Shown piece after piece: positions 1 to 11,058 of a stretch of 64,000 bases of DNA. This DNA is from Lonicera japonica. Taxonomy: Eukaryota; Streptophyta; Magnoliopsida; Dipsacales; Caprifoliaceae. The stretch spans positions 39,178,099 through 39,242,098 of the forward strand of contig CM038470.1 of the NCBI GenBank assembly GCA_021464415.1, in the 5' to 3' direction. The notes beneath the pieces are model-generated. The model was not told the origin of the DNA. It was given only the letters and a program-made list of their open reading frames with translations, and did not search any database. The first letter of the stretch is position 1, and the number at the start of each line of letters is the position of its first letter. Both the position numbers and the translations under genes were made by a program.

Positions 1-806
1 CAAAACGGATATAGGGTGAATGAGAAATTGTCACCCAAAGTGAGCTACTTAAGATGAAAAAATGGAATGGGAAGTGTTAAGTCCCACATTGAATTTTTGC
101 GGGAAAAGTTGTGAATTTATAAAGGATCACATTTCCTTAACTCATAAGCTTCTAAGAAAAATAAGGCTCTCTCTCGCGCACCAAGGCGTAGGGGGGTGCA
201 AACCAATGACCGAATTTGGCCTGACACAAGCTTGGGTTGTGTGCGCCCGCACCTGCGGACATGAATGTCGCTTCGAAAATGGCCAGCCGCTCGGGGTCAA
301 GTTTTGCACCTATAGCAAGTTTATTTTTAATTTTCTTCTTCTCCATTTAATCTCTTTAATGACACCCGTTTTTTCATTTGAATTCCTTTTAATTCAGAGA
401 TTTAAAATCCAAAACACTTGAATTAATTCTTGCATTTAACCCATAAAACGGTTTTGAGTTAAATGCATGCAATTATGAGAACGGCTCCTTCCCTTTGCAT
501 AAATTGGTGGCTTTGAGACCTCATTCCACACGATTACAAACACACACAACTTTCACATTCTCTCTTCTTCTCTAGACTAGTTTTGTTTTAGTTGGTGATA
601 AAGATCATACACAACAAAAGTTTGTTCCATGAGTGACACCGACGTGCTAAGATAGACACTCTTTAAACCGTTTTACCCTGAGAGACAAACGCATTGCAAG
701 CCTCGAAGCACGACAAGAGGTTGCGTAATTATTTTAAGGAGATCGTGTGAAACACGAGACTCATTTTTATTTTTATAATTCGATTATTCGTACTATTTTA
801 CTAACA
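1..806 (+). mobile_element. LTR of an LTR retrotransposon, truncated by the window edge
   Basis: This is the reverse complement of the LTR at 24215-25087, in the same family. It ends in ACTAACA at 806, the complement of the other copy's TGTTAG start. About 125 bp of its other end lie left of the window. Sense is probably plus: a CCCACATTG-type upstream motif (about 81-90) precedes a TATA-like TTTATAAA (about 116-123), and a CT-rich leader-like stretch lies near 555-580. No primer-binding site follows 806, and the flank is duplicated host DNA, so this is a solo LTR or a 3' LTR. The reading frames inside show no retroviral motif. Confidence 0.75.
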
Positions 807-3262
807 TAAATTCATGTGACAAATGTTTCTCTAATTCTAATATGAAATTCAGTTGAGGAATTTGGATTCATAGAATAAGAAATACTTTACCAATTCCGAG
901 CACATTTTTTTTATCCAAACAATTAATTTAAAATTCAATAATATGCACAAATGTAATTCAAAACCACAGCATTATGGTTCATTATTCATTATTCATATAT
1001 AGGCAAGTTAACTTGCATATTTTAACCTCTTATTTAACATAAACCCTTTACATTTGACACAATCAGAATTGTGCTTGACAACATTAAACCAATTAATTTT
1101 GTTTTGTTAAATTAAGTAAAACTAAGCATAGTTATTAAATGATGAAAAATATTTGATTGATTTTAAAGTTTGCATTGCTGATAAATGCAATAGAAATATA
1201 TTATCTAATTAACAATAGAATCGATAAATGATAAATTTGAGAAAAAAATAATTATGGCTCGATATATAAAAGAACTTAATTTTATATCATGCCTTACTTG
1301 AAAATAAATGTTAGGGAGCTTAAAAAATGTACCAAAAGTTATAACCCAAGTAATTATGAACCACATAGGTATACATCTGAGTATGAGGGCAAAAAAATGT
1401 AATAAATGATAGAAAGTCGTTGACAGTGACTTTTAAGTTATGTGTTTATATAGAATTTTTTGGACAGAGGAGAATTGCACTTAATTGAAAAACTAGATTG
1501 CAAAACAATGTTTAAAATTAATCACAAATGTAAAAAAATGTTTAAAAATTTAAGAAAAATGTCAATAAAAATAATATTAAAATCTTAAAGGACTTATTTG
1601 AAATGTTAATAGCATACCAATATATATATATATAATATCAAAATTAAGAATTAAACAGTTGATAAATTGTCTTAAAATCGTTGGGGGCAGCGCATCATCC
1701 GTATATATAGCGCCACCACTTGAAAAGTATATTTGTGTGAAAAAATCAACATACTTTGAAATTAAACGGTATATTAGAAAATGGAGTTTCTTTAATAAAA
1801 ATATATGTAAAAAAATTAGGAAATAATATTTTTATAAATTAAAGGTTTATATTTGACCAAACTCCAAAAGGAGTATAACATTAAATTTGTGGTAGATTTT
1901 TGAATTGTAATTTTTTATGGTATAGTGCAAAATTATGTTTGCAGTACATGTTTTTAAGTATATTTAGAGTTATTTCAAGAAGTTACAACTTTAAAACTCA
2001 TATATTAATAAAATACACATGATATTTTTTTGGAGTTATGCAAAGTTAAGTTTGCATTCCTTATTTTTTAATACATTACTATGTATTGGTTTTTTTTAAT
2101 TACATTACTTTAGAGTTAACACATAAGAATTAAGTTTGCACAAAACATAATTTAAGTCTGTCATTTTAAAAAACAATTGATAAACATGTCGTTATTTCAG
2201 AAAAATAATTAAAACTAGGCCTATATTTCAAAAAAGTATTATTCTTTGAATTTTTGTAAAAAATATCATCGCACAAGATCTTTTTTCTCCATTTCCAGTT
2301 TAACAAAAAAATAATGAGTTTGTAGATAAATAAACATTTGTATGAATTGAGCAACATAAATAACTACCTTATGCTCAAAACAAAAAATACAATAAAACTT
2401 ACTAAAACTAATACTGATTCCACAAAATGGAATATACGAAGAGATTGCTATAGAAACACAGAGTTTTCTATTGAGTATAATAATATATACTAGAGTGAAA
2501 ACACTTGCTACTTTTGGTCGAAACGTACATGAACTTGAGTCGGAAGTATGTGCTTTCAATTTAATTTAGAAAATGATATTTTAATTTCCTCCAATATTTA
2601 AAATGCATTTAGTCAACAAAATATATGAGTTAATATTAAAAATTTATTATTATTTTTTTTTTTAAAATATATCTAAATATAGCTTAAACGAAATACATAT
2701 ACTTAATAGTGAGATTATTTTCAAATAAAATTAAGGGCCAAAATTTATATACAAAAGACATCCAATCTCAAAGGCAACATAAGGATTAGTTACTTTCATC
2801 AATTAACTATGTAAAGTAAGTGTAGAAGCAAAGCTAACTTTATAAATGAGACTCACAATTGTTGTATGAGATGGCTCTCACAAGTTTTATATTCTACAAA
2901 AAAAATGTTGTTATTGTGCGAAAAAAACATATTAGAAAAATCGAACAATTAACGGTCAGTTGTTTTAATGTCAAAATTTGGAGGCAAATTTATATATATG
3001 AAAAATTAGAAAAATACATGAGTGATTTAGGGAGTTATTTTTATATTTTTGTTATTTTTCAGAGAATTTTTCTGACCGGTCAAAGAATGAATTCATGAAA
3101 AATCGAAAATTTTGGATATAGAAAGTACACGCAACATTAAAATTTTGCTTCAAATTCAAGAAATATTCTTTAATGACAAACTCTAAATTTCATGACCAAT
3201 TTCTTAATTGGTTGTCACAACTTTTGTACTAATCCTAAGTTTTTGTTTTCATCACTCTTAAA
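807..3262 (+). repeat. Segmental duplication, copy 1
   Basis: Long collinear similarity to 24063-27105 in direct orientation about 23 kb away. The two run together from the GAAATTCAGTTGAGGAATTT region (844 and 24110) to the AAACACTTTGTTGTA region (3260 and 27090). They differ by small indels, by a solo LTR present only in copy 2, and by about 400 bp (roughly 2030-2540) replaced by unrelated sequence in copy 2. No coding sequence was recognised. The open frames here are short, AT-rich and lack motifs. Confidence 0.8.
2574..3110 (+). repeat. Dispersed repeat family, member 1
   Basis: Part of the duplicated segment and of a wider family. It starts with a GATATTTTAATTTC block and carries a conserved core near 2835-2900 (TATAAATGAGACTCACAATT, then GGCTCTCACAAGTTTTATAT). 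Related blocks occur near 17868-18400, 26398-26930, 28984-29560, 34530-34880 and, inverted, 40545-40690. No terminal inverted repeat or target duplication was found, so its class is unknown. Confidence 0.65.
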
Positions 3263-3998
3263 CACTTTGTTGTACGTAGTGGGCTCCATTTGAACCTCAG
3301 ACCATCCCCTCCCAATCTCAACACCATCCAACAATATCAACATAAGACAAATAATCTTTCTTTTAGGTGGGATTTTTTATTCCCTCCCCTATGGGATAAA
3401 AGGCTTTGCATACTAAATAATTCACACCAATATTCAATTCATTCCCACCAAACATGGGATAGGCTAACTTTATCTTATTTCGTCCTTTAATCTTGCACCT
3501 CAAACACAACTTAAGGCTATTAGTGTTGTATTGTTAAATATTAAGTTAATTTAATTATAATTTGGAGTAATATTAGCCCTCGAGATAAATATTGTAATAC
3601 TCTAAAATATCTATAGTGACACTTTATATGAATATGCTCACTTGTGATGCGTTAATGATACTCTTTAAAGTGCTAAACTTACTATTTTTAATTATTTAAC
3701 ATGTTAGTTATACATATATTTTTTTAATACTATACATATTAAAATAATTGAGTGGAGCTTCAGCCCCAAGTGGACCGTCTATCTTATTTAAGGCAATTGG
3801 TTTTGAACTTTCGTTCTTTACTACTCCGACCCTGTTTGTCACAACAATTTTATTTTATTTTGTTACTTAAAGGAGAAATCAAAATGCCTTTTTCGTATTT
3901 TCTTTTTTGAACTAAGAGAAAAAAAAAGGTTGAGTTAGAGGATTTTTTATTCTAAAAGATCCTAATTTGTTATGATTGTATACTTGTTTTAGTTGGTT
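3263..3998. other. Unassigned AT-rich sequence
   Basis: This lies between the duplicated segment and the copia element. I see no open frame with a recognisable domain, no terminal repeats and no RNA gene. A short cytosine-richer stretch (about 3285-3440) shows no motif. Confidence 0.5.
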
Positions 3999-4003
3999 CT
4001 TGA

Positions 4004-4187
4004 TGTTAAGATATATATGTATATATCTTGGTATATATCTTGTTGCTATATTTATTTTAGTTCCCTTTTCGTTCTTGTATTCTAGTTTCCTTATCACACT
4101 TATATTCTCTCTATACATATAGGGCTCATCCTCTTACATTAAATACAATTCAAGATAATACAATATTTTGTTTCTCTATTATTATCA
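4004..4187 (+). repeat. Copia 5' LTR
   Basis: 184 bp, TG...CA, nearly identical to 16199-16384. It begins with a self-complementary AAGATATATATGTATATATCTT stretch (split here by one mismatch region), has a TATA-rich centre near 4108-4122, and ends CTATTATTATCA. Confidence 0.93.
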
Positions 4188-4200
4188 TGGTATTAGAGGC
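4188..4200 (+). other. Primer-binding site, initiator-Met type
   Basis: TGGTATTAGAGGC directly follows the LTR. The usual initiator tRNA-Met complement is TGGTATCAGAGC, so this is a slightly mutated copy. Confidence 0.8.
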
Positions 4201-4265
4201 GTAAAATCCTTCATTACTATCTAGCCATTCTCGCCGGTTCACTCCTCTTCCGAGCACTGTTCTCG

Positions 4266-4445
4266 TTAGTACCGATCAATCATCCACTGCCAATATAAAT
4301 CAAACTCAAACTCACACAAACCAAACCCACCACTGTCAATACCAATCAACCTCAAACTCACATAAACCAAACCCACCACTGTCAATACAAACCAAATATC
4401 AAAGCTCAACACCACCACTGTCAATACAAACCAAAAACACACATC
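4266..4445 (+). repeat. Short tandem repeat in the copia leader
   Basis: Three to four imperfect copies of a unit containing CCACCACTGTCAATACAAAC, separated by CAAACTCACAYAAACCAAAC-like spacers. It lies in the untranslated leader between the primer site and gag. The rest of the leader (4446-4966) shows no coding signal. Confidence 0.7.
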
Positions 4446-4966
4446 CACACCCACACCACAATCATCTTACATCAAAACCCACACCAGAGTCATCAAAACT
4501 CATAGCACATTCTAAATATCACACTCACTGCCATCCATCACCACTGTCGTCTTCTATAATACCTATGCCAGGACCAAACCTACATCAACACCTTCGTCTT
4601 CCTTAGACGAGTTCAACCATATAAAAACCACCTTCAACAGACGTTACACGCTATCATACACGTGGCGCGTGGATCTGCTCTCCCGCCTTCATTCTCACGC
4701 GCACAGTCTCCACTCGCTTTCTCACGTGCTTCACGCGCGCGTCTGTTACCCGCGTCATTCAGCCACATGCGCCTCAATTTCCTCAGCAGTTTATCTGAAC
4801 TAGTTTAATTCTCCATTTTTGGGCTGGTTCACCAATATTTTGACCGGTTTTCAACGGTTTTCCACTGATTCCTAGGGTTTTCAGCCATCCTGATTATGTT
4901 TTTAGCCTCGGTTTGTTCAAAAACAGTCTCCTTCTTACTGTTTCAGATCTCACCTACGTGTTTGCA

Positions 4967-5570
4967 ATGGAAAAATCTGAGTATGCTTGTCCAATCTCGG
5001 TCATCCTTAATGGAGCAAATTATATACATTGGGCCCAAGCTATGACCAATTTTCTCAAAGCTCGAAAAGTTTGGCGAATTGTTACTAGAGATATTATCGA
5101 GCCTGTTCGAAAAGAAGGTGAAACACTCAAAAAATTCAATAAGTGACAAGAAGATTGGGACAGCAAGGATGGTGATATCATAACTTGGTGTTGTAATATT
5201 TCAGCGACTTCCATCAATCAACAATTCAGTCGTTTTAACACAGCAAAGGAAGTATGGGATTTCTTAAAAGCCCGGTACACCACCAACGACCTTACTCATT
5301 AGTATTAGCTCCTAATTTCTTTGCATGCTAAGACTCTGCAACCAAATCAGTCAATTGATAGCTTTCAGTCAAAACTTTATGTTATTTGGGATCAACTAGC
5401 TCTGTCTGAACCTGTTTGGGATTCTCCTACTGATGTTGTAAAATTCAAAAAATATAGGGATCATCAACGAGTAATCACTTATGGCCTTACATGAATGATT
5501 TGAACCAGTTCGTGCTGCTCTTTTTCATCGTCAACCCTTACCTACTCTTGATGAGACCATTATTGAGCAT
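4967..5570 (+). pseudogene. Copia gag (capsid part), disrupted
   Basis: The frame starts at ATG 4967 (MEKSEYACPISVILNGANYI), matching the usual copia gag opening, in which a short N-terminus leads into a NxxxW segment. A TGA stops the first frame at about 5144. Further gag-like peptide follows in frame (EVWDFLKARYTTND near 5250; QSIDSFQSKLYVIWDQLA near 5350), characteristic of the UBN2-type copia gag. More stops occur near 5300 and 5495. In an intact element this would form the cytoplasmic virus-like particle. It leads into the nucleocapsid and protease frame at 5571. Confidence 0.85.
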
Positions 5571-6225
5571 TTGTCTAAAGAAACTCGACTTAGCACCAGA
5601 TATCAAAATATTAATGCCGTGCTTGCTGTTCATAATTTAAAATCTACCCTGACGACCTCTCCACGCCATTGCTCATACTGCCATGCCACTGATCATGCCT
5701 TATTGCACTGTCCTATTCGAACTTATAGGCATTGTCACAAGCAAGCACCGGGTCATTATCAAAAGGATTACAGTAAGAATCCATCCAAAAGTTCTCACTC
5801 CGCCTCTATCACCGCTGCTACCACTGAACAACCAATCAACAATTCAGAGAGTTCTACTTCCTCAATATCTATTAATGACATTGTAGCTCTTCTTAAACAT
5901 GTTATATCCCCTTCTGGTACTGCCATGTCTGCCACCTCAGCCACCTCAGGTACTTCTTGGTTCTTTGATTCTGGATGCTGTAATCATATGACTTTTGATT
6001 CTACCATTTTTTTTATCTAAAGACCCAATTACATATACTTCGTCTATTAATATTACTAATGGATCTCAATTACGAGTAAGTGATATCGGTTCTGTAGCTA
6101 TTTTTGCTCTGTCATTACCTGCTACTTTTCATATTCCAAAATTGAATATAAACCTTATTTTCGTTGGCCAATTGTGTGATCGTGGACTCAGTGTTATATT
6201 ATCTTCCTCTGGTTGTAATGTATAG
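5571..6225 (+). pseudogene. Copia nucleocapsid and aspartic protease remnant
   Basis: The first frame (5571-6017) carries a nucleocapsid-type knuckle, CSYCHATDHALLHC, near 5672-5713. Its C-X2-C-X4-H-X4-C spacing fits a CCHC RNA-binding finger. The protease active-site motif WFFDSGCCNHMT follows near 5958-5995; the catalytic aspartate of the D-S/T-G triad is present. A frameshift near 6000-6016 moves the rest (FHIPKLNINLIFVGQLCDRG, a typical protease C-terminal block) to another frame ending at 6225. The domains sit between gag and integrase, as in every Ty1/copia element. The frameshift makes it inactive as written. Confidence 0.88.
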
Positions 6226-7486
6226 GATCCATGAACGGGGCAGATTATTAGGATAGGCCGTAAAGTTGGATGCACGTTTGAGCTTGTTCATCTTCGCCTC
6301 CCTCAACCTCCCATTGTTACGTCTACACCATCTGGTTCTCCTTTTAGTTTATGGCATTCTAGGTTAGGTCATGTGTCTTTTGATCGCCTTCGATCTCGTG
6401 TCTTCTGGTCGTTTAGGTTCAATAAAGGTTGAAAAAGTGTCATGTTTATCTTGTTAACTTGGAAAACAACCAGCATTATCATTTTATAAAAGTGATTCTA
6501 TTTCTTCTGCTCCATTTGATCTTATACATTCTGATGTTTGGGGTCCTCACAATATTATGGGTGGTTCAAAATATTTTGTGATTTTTCTAAATGACTACAC
6601 ACGTTTTACCCGGATTTTTCTTATTGAAAAACTGCTCAGATTTACCTCGAATATATTATAATTTTGCTCGAATGGTTTAGACTCAATTTTCTTGATCCAT
6701 CAAAGTTTTTCGTGTTGATAATGCTATGGAATAGAAAAAATCAATTTTTCTCAAGTTTCTCTGTGAACAGGGAACCATTTCTCAATATTCTTGTCCAAGC
6801 ACATCTTAACAGAATGATCGTGCTGAGCAAAAACATAAACACATTCTTGACATTGTTCGCACTCTCCTTATTTTTAGTAGGTGTCCTGAGCGTTTTTGGG
6901 GGGAAGCTGCTCTTACTGCTGTTTATACGATCCCGTACCGAGTCTTCAAAATCAATCACCTTATGAACGATTATATGGTATTTCCCATGCTTATAATCTT
7001 CTAAGGGTATTTGGTTACGCATGTTTTCTATTACTTCATCCGCATGAACACTCCAAACTTGAACCTGGATCTCGTGTCTGTTGTTTCTTGGGGTATGTGA
7101 TTGAGCACAAAGGGTATAGGTGCTGGGATCCTATCTCTAAACATCTACGTATTTCTCATTATATCGTGTTTTTGGAACATAAAACGTTCTCTTCCTTATC
7201 CAAGTTTCACGTGTCTAAGGAGCCTCATCTTCCCTTTTTCACCAACTTCAATATTGATCTTTTCTCATCTACCACTACTATAATAAATGAATTTGATACT
7301 CAGCCTTCTGATCAACCTGATTCATCCACCACTAATTCTGATCTTTCTGCACAACCCAAGGAGATTGCCACACTATCTAAATCATCGTCACTCCATATCA
7401 CACCCTCAAACGAGTCTTTCACTACGGTCAATCCCAATGAAAATGTCACGTCTATTGATCACGTTATTTCGCCACCAACACGGTAG
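6226..7486 (+). pseudogene. Copia integrase remnant
   Basis: The pre-integrase motif LWHSRLGHVSFDRL is readable near 6350-6391. The catalytic core follows in shifted frames: FDLIHSDVWGP (first acidic residue) near 6518, RVDNAME near 6708 (second acidic position, a diverged form of the usual SDNG), and QNDRAEQKHKHIL near 6810-6850, the region of the catalytic glutamate. The 6896-7486 frame continues with SPYERLYG and the C-terminal block CCFLGYVIEHKGYRCWDP, then a serine/threonine-rich linker before RT. Several stops and frameshifts are present. The intact enzyme inserts the cDNA into the host chromosome. Confidence 0.88.
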
Positions 7487-7559
7487 TCCACTCGAGTAAG
7501 AGAGCTTCCACATTATTTTCTTGATTATCAATGTTACTCTACCAAATTTTTGCACCATA

Positions 7560-7883
7560 AACCTTCCTCTTTTAAAAAAGCAAGTTCTAACCCACTTTAG
7601 CAACAAGCAATTTCTAAATAATTACATGCCTTAGAAAAAGCCTAAACATGGGAGTTAGTTGCTCTTCCACCGGGAAAAATTACAGTTGGTTGTAAATGGG
7701 TCTATAAATTCAAAACCAATTCAGATGGTTTGGTTGAAAATGGGAGTTAGTTGCCCTTCTTACCATTCTTGCTGCTTGAACATGGGATCTTTTTAAGATG
7801 GATGTGAAGAATGCTTTTCTCAATGGTAAACTCAGTGAAAAAGTTTATTTGAAACCTCCTCCAGGATATACTCATACTCCTTC
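7560..7883 (+). pseudogene. Copia reverse transcriptase, N-terminal fragment
   Basis: The peptide TWELVALPPGKITVGCKWVY (near 7650-7710) and [18 protein letters not shown] (near 7798-7850) are classic copia RT blocks; the second includes the first catalytic aspartate. About 30 expected residues between them, around KARLVAKG, are missing, and stops are present. The frame runs through [10 protein letters not shown] and is cut at 7883 by the nested gypsy LTR. The rest of RT resumes near 15138. Confidence 0.9.
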
Positions 7884-10279
7884 TGTAACACTATATGTTT
7901 ATTTTATTGTTAATTATGTATTATAAGTAGATATTATGTAGGATTTGTATTTTTGAAATGTTTCTATCCATAATTTGGGGAAAAACTCCTTCTGAAAATT
8001 GTAGATCTTTTAATTACCTTTCTGTGGATATAAAGATCGTCTAAATCGGAGTCCCAAGTAAGAAGTTATGGCCAAAATAAGAACAAGGCAGAATTAACCT
8101 GCGAACCAGTATGGGGATTTTAGCATACCAATCCAGCGTATAAATTATGAGGGAAAACTTGGCTGCGACTCGGTATTAAGAAATTGGCATACCAGTCCGG
8201 CCTTTAAGAAAACGTAGGTTTGTGACCTGCGGACCGGTATGGGAAAATTGGCATACCGGTCTGCCAAATAAAACTGTGCACTTACTTAACGTTGGTTAAA
8301 AGGAAAAAATCCCTTATTTTCACCCCAACTTTGAGACAAACACACATACACACACACACACACACTTCTATGGGAGGTTCTAGAGAGTTCTAGAGAGAGA
8401 AATGAAGAGATTTTTACGCATCTATCCGTCCGAATCGAAGATTCAAGCTTGAAATCATCCAAACCCACCTCTAAGGACTATTCATCATCTTCTACCTTGT
8501 TATTTCACCATAGGAGCTCAAGCTTAGGTTAGGATCCTGCGTTTTGAGCTTTAAGCTTCATGTTTTTGGGATTTTGTCATACCAGGAGCGTAGTGACGTG
8601 GAGGATTTGGGATTTCATCAAACGAAGCTTCGATTATCATCTTTTTATCTTCTTTTTCACTATTAACTTGAGGTAGGGGTTTAAATGTTTATTAAACCCG
8701 ATTACATGATTTTACTTATCAAGAAATGAATGATTGTATACATATACGTGATATATGAAGCATATGTTCCTTGTTATTGATTATGAATTAATGATTGACA
8801 CATGTATGTTATTGATAAAAATTATATTAGTTAATATTCATAAATTATGCATAATTGGGCTATGATTCTATAATATGAAGCTATATGTGCCATATAAACT
8901 CAATTCTAGCGTAATATTTAATATCTACGGGATGTCCCTCGGGTTTATATGTGTTAAGTTTATATGATTGAACTAGTAAATAATTTTGGTATGCACCAAG
9001 GGACAAGTATGATGTTGATGAGGTTTGTATGGCATATGTTGTTTCTAGCTTGCATTTAGAGCATGTTGTGCACGTTTGCATCATTATTGTGTCAACCTGG
9101 CATCTTGACGATCTCGTGATAAGTTCGGATCATTCTTATGGCATATGGTGTGATAATTATCTCTTAGGAGAACTATATCTCGTATCCATGTTATGGATGG
9201 CTTTCTATGCTCTTGAGGCATTCTTAAATATGTGATTATCTATCTTCGAGAGTTCTTCATTCGTATGGGGATATATTATTGGCTATGTTATATTGTGGGA
9301 TGTTGCCCACAGTTATCAGATCAATGTTTGGGCCTTCCGTCGGTGAAGGGGAATAATTTTGGTTAATGCTTGCCGGTATGGAAAATAGGTAGGGCCTGGT
9401 GCCCTTGGGTTAAAAATCCCAAAACCTCCGGGGGGCCAGCACGTCGTCGGCTGTCTAGAGCCAGCGGTGAGAAGTCCAAAAGTCTAGACAATGGAAAGAC
9501 ACTAAGATTCTGGTTGATGTGAAAATGATCTGTTGATGTGATATTGTGGACTGTGATCCAATTGTTATTATTTGTTAATATTCACCCGAGACGGAGAATC
9601 CATGTTATGATCTCAATCTTATGTCTCTTGGGGGTGGTCAGGCCCACGTTATGAATGCTCACGGATTGATCTTCTGGCGAGACAGTCTGGCCCACGGTTA
9701 TTGTTACAGTTATGATTCAGTCCAGTTATATCTCCTGATAAAGACATGCTATAGTTTTGTCAAATTATGATAAGTTACAAATAATGTTTGAATTGTATTA
9801 TGAAAATGTTTACTTTGTTTAAATTAACGAATCAAGAAATATTATCAAAGTTGTTCCCCTTTTCTCCCCCTACTAAGCAATATGCTCACCCTTTTTTTAA
9901 AAAAATCATACATGTATTTAGGAGTCCCAGGGGACATGGACGCGACGGGACCGGGGACGTGTTAGTGGCTTTGATACGGACTCATTTGTTTGTCACATAT
10001 ATGTTCTCCCGGGAAGCCACGGCTAGCACGAAGTGTAGTATATTCACTTGGGTTACTCAGTTGGTTATATAACATGAATATGTATATGTTTGTATTTTGT
10101 GTGCAGTACTAACATCATCAGTATGATTATGAAGTTGTTGTTTGACATGCATGATATTACTGTTTGTATTTCTTTATTCATTTACATATATACCTATTTT
10201 AGTCAATCTAAGATGGGTTTGTAGCACTTTAGGTCTTAATTACGGGTGTTATCTTGTAGATTAAGGTGGGGGTGTTACA
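7884..10279 (+). repeat. Gypsy-1 5' LTR
   Basis: 2396 bp, TG...CA. It contains three inverted-repeat units (8100-8270), an AC microsatellite (about 8341-8366), a GC-richer island (9355-9480) and a weak stem-loop (9874-9888). A 68-codon frame at 9029-9235 is also open in the 3' LTR but shows no sign of selection. Confidence 0.9.
8100..8270 (+). repeat. Three inverted-repeat units in Gypsy-1 5' LTR
   Basis: Three units about 63 bp apart, each a near-palindrome of the form ACCGGTATG, spacer, CATACCGGT, preceded by TGCGG. The third unit (about 8232-8260) is the best preserved. The 3' LTR has the same three at about 13510-13675. Confidence 0.8.
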
Positions 10280-10282
10280 AAT

Positions 10283-10294
10283 TGGTATCAGAGC
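10283..10294 (+). other. Gypsy-1 primer-binding site
   Basis: TGGTATCAGAGC lies three bases after the 5' LTR, an exact match to the initiator tRNA-Met 3' end complement used by many plant retrotransposons. Confidence 0.9.
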
Positions 10295-10593
10295 GTAGCT
10301 TTGACGATTACTTGGACTTGTTGGGGGCGAAACGTGTTGTATTCTTAATAGATCTTCTTTGCTCTTGTTAATCATTGAAATAATTTGATACTTTTCTTGT
10401 TTTCATATAGTATGAAGATACAATCTGATGATAAGGAAAGTGGGAGTACACTTGGGAAGTCTTGTTCGGTAGAGATTCTCGATGTTGTTCGATTAGTAAC
10501 CCGAGAGTTAACCAAAGTGATTAAACCTCTCAAATGATTTCAGAAGAAGGTACGTAAAGATAGAAGGCTATCTGTTATAGCCAACAAGGTAAG

Positions 10594-11058
10594 GTGGAGA
10601 GGTGTTATGAATCTAGACAACGAGGCCAAGATAGAGGAAGGTCGCTATTACACCTGGGGAGCGGAGAAGTGAAGGAAGTTGTGGGCCCTAACAGTGCCAT
10701 TAGAAAACCAAGAGTTTGTTTTGGATGCGGACAGTTAGGGCACTTTCGAAAGGAGTGTCCCTTTAGAAAACCTAAATTAGCATCTGTAGAAAAGAGTGGA
10801 GGATCACGTAATTTATCTAGCCTTCCTGTATCAAAGAGTCGAGTTCCTTTTCAGCTGTCTATTAGACCACCCGAAGTAAAGTGCTCAGTCTGTGAGAGGA
10901 TTGGACAAACGCAGTATAGTTGTTCCTTGTGGTGGGATATAAAGAATCAACAGATGGACCCCACAGGTATCTTTCTTACTAATTTACCTTTTAGAAGTAT
11001 TTTTCATATCTTGTATAATATATTTTGCTTGGTTATGTTTTTTGGGAAAACCTTATAG
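10594..11058 (+). pseudogene. Gypsy-1 gag fragment with CCHC knuckles
   Basis: This 154-codon frame has no convincing ATG and is probably an internal piece of a once longer gag. Its start coordinate is only the open-frame limit. Near 10717-10758 it encodes CFGCGQLGHFRKEC, a consensus CCHC knuckle that binds genomic RNA during packaging. A second knuckle follows near residue 98, CSVCERIGQTQYSC, with the zinc-binding histidine replaced by glutamine. Flanking sequence is arginine/serine-rich, as in nucleocapsid tails. No protease, RT or integrase follows in any frame I could read. Confidence 0.7.

Noticed and set aside
62..421. 119-codon frame in the first LTR
   Set aside because: It lies inside an LTR. 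The related LTR at 24215-25087 shows no corresponding conserved protein.
9029..9235. 68-codon frame kept open in both Gypsy-1 LTRs (also 14415-14624), with a 3-bp in-frame indel
   Set aside because: Most differences between the two copies change the amino acid, there is no known domain, and LTRs can share frames by descent.
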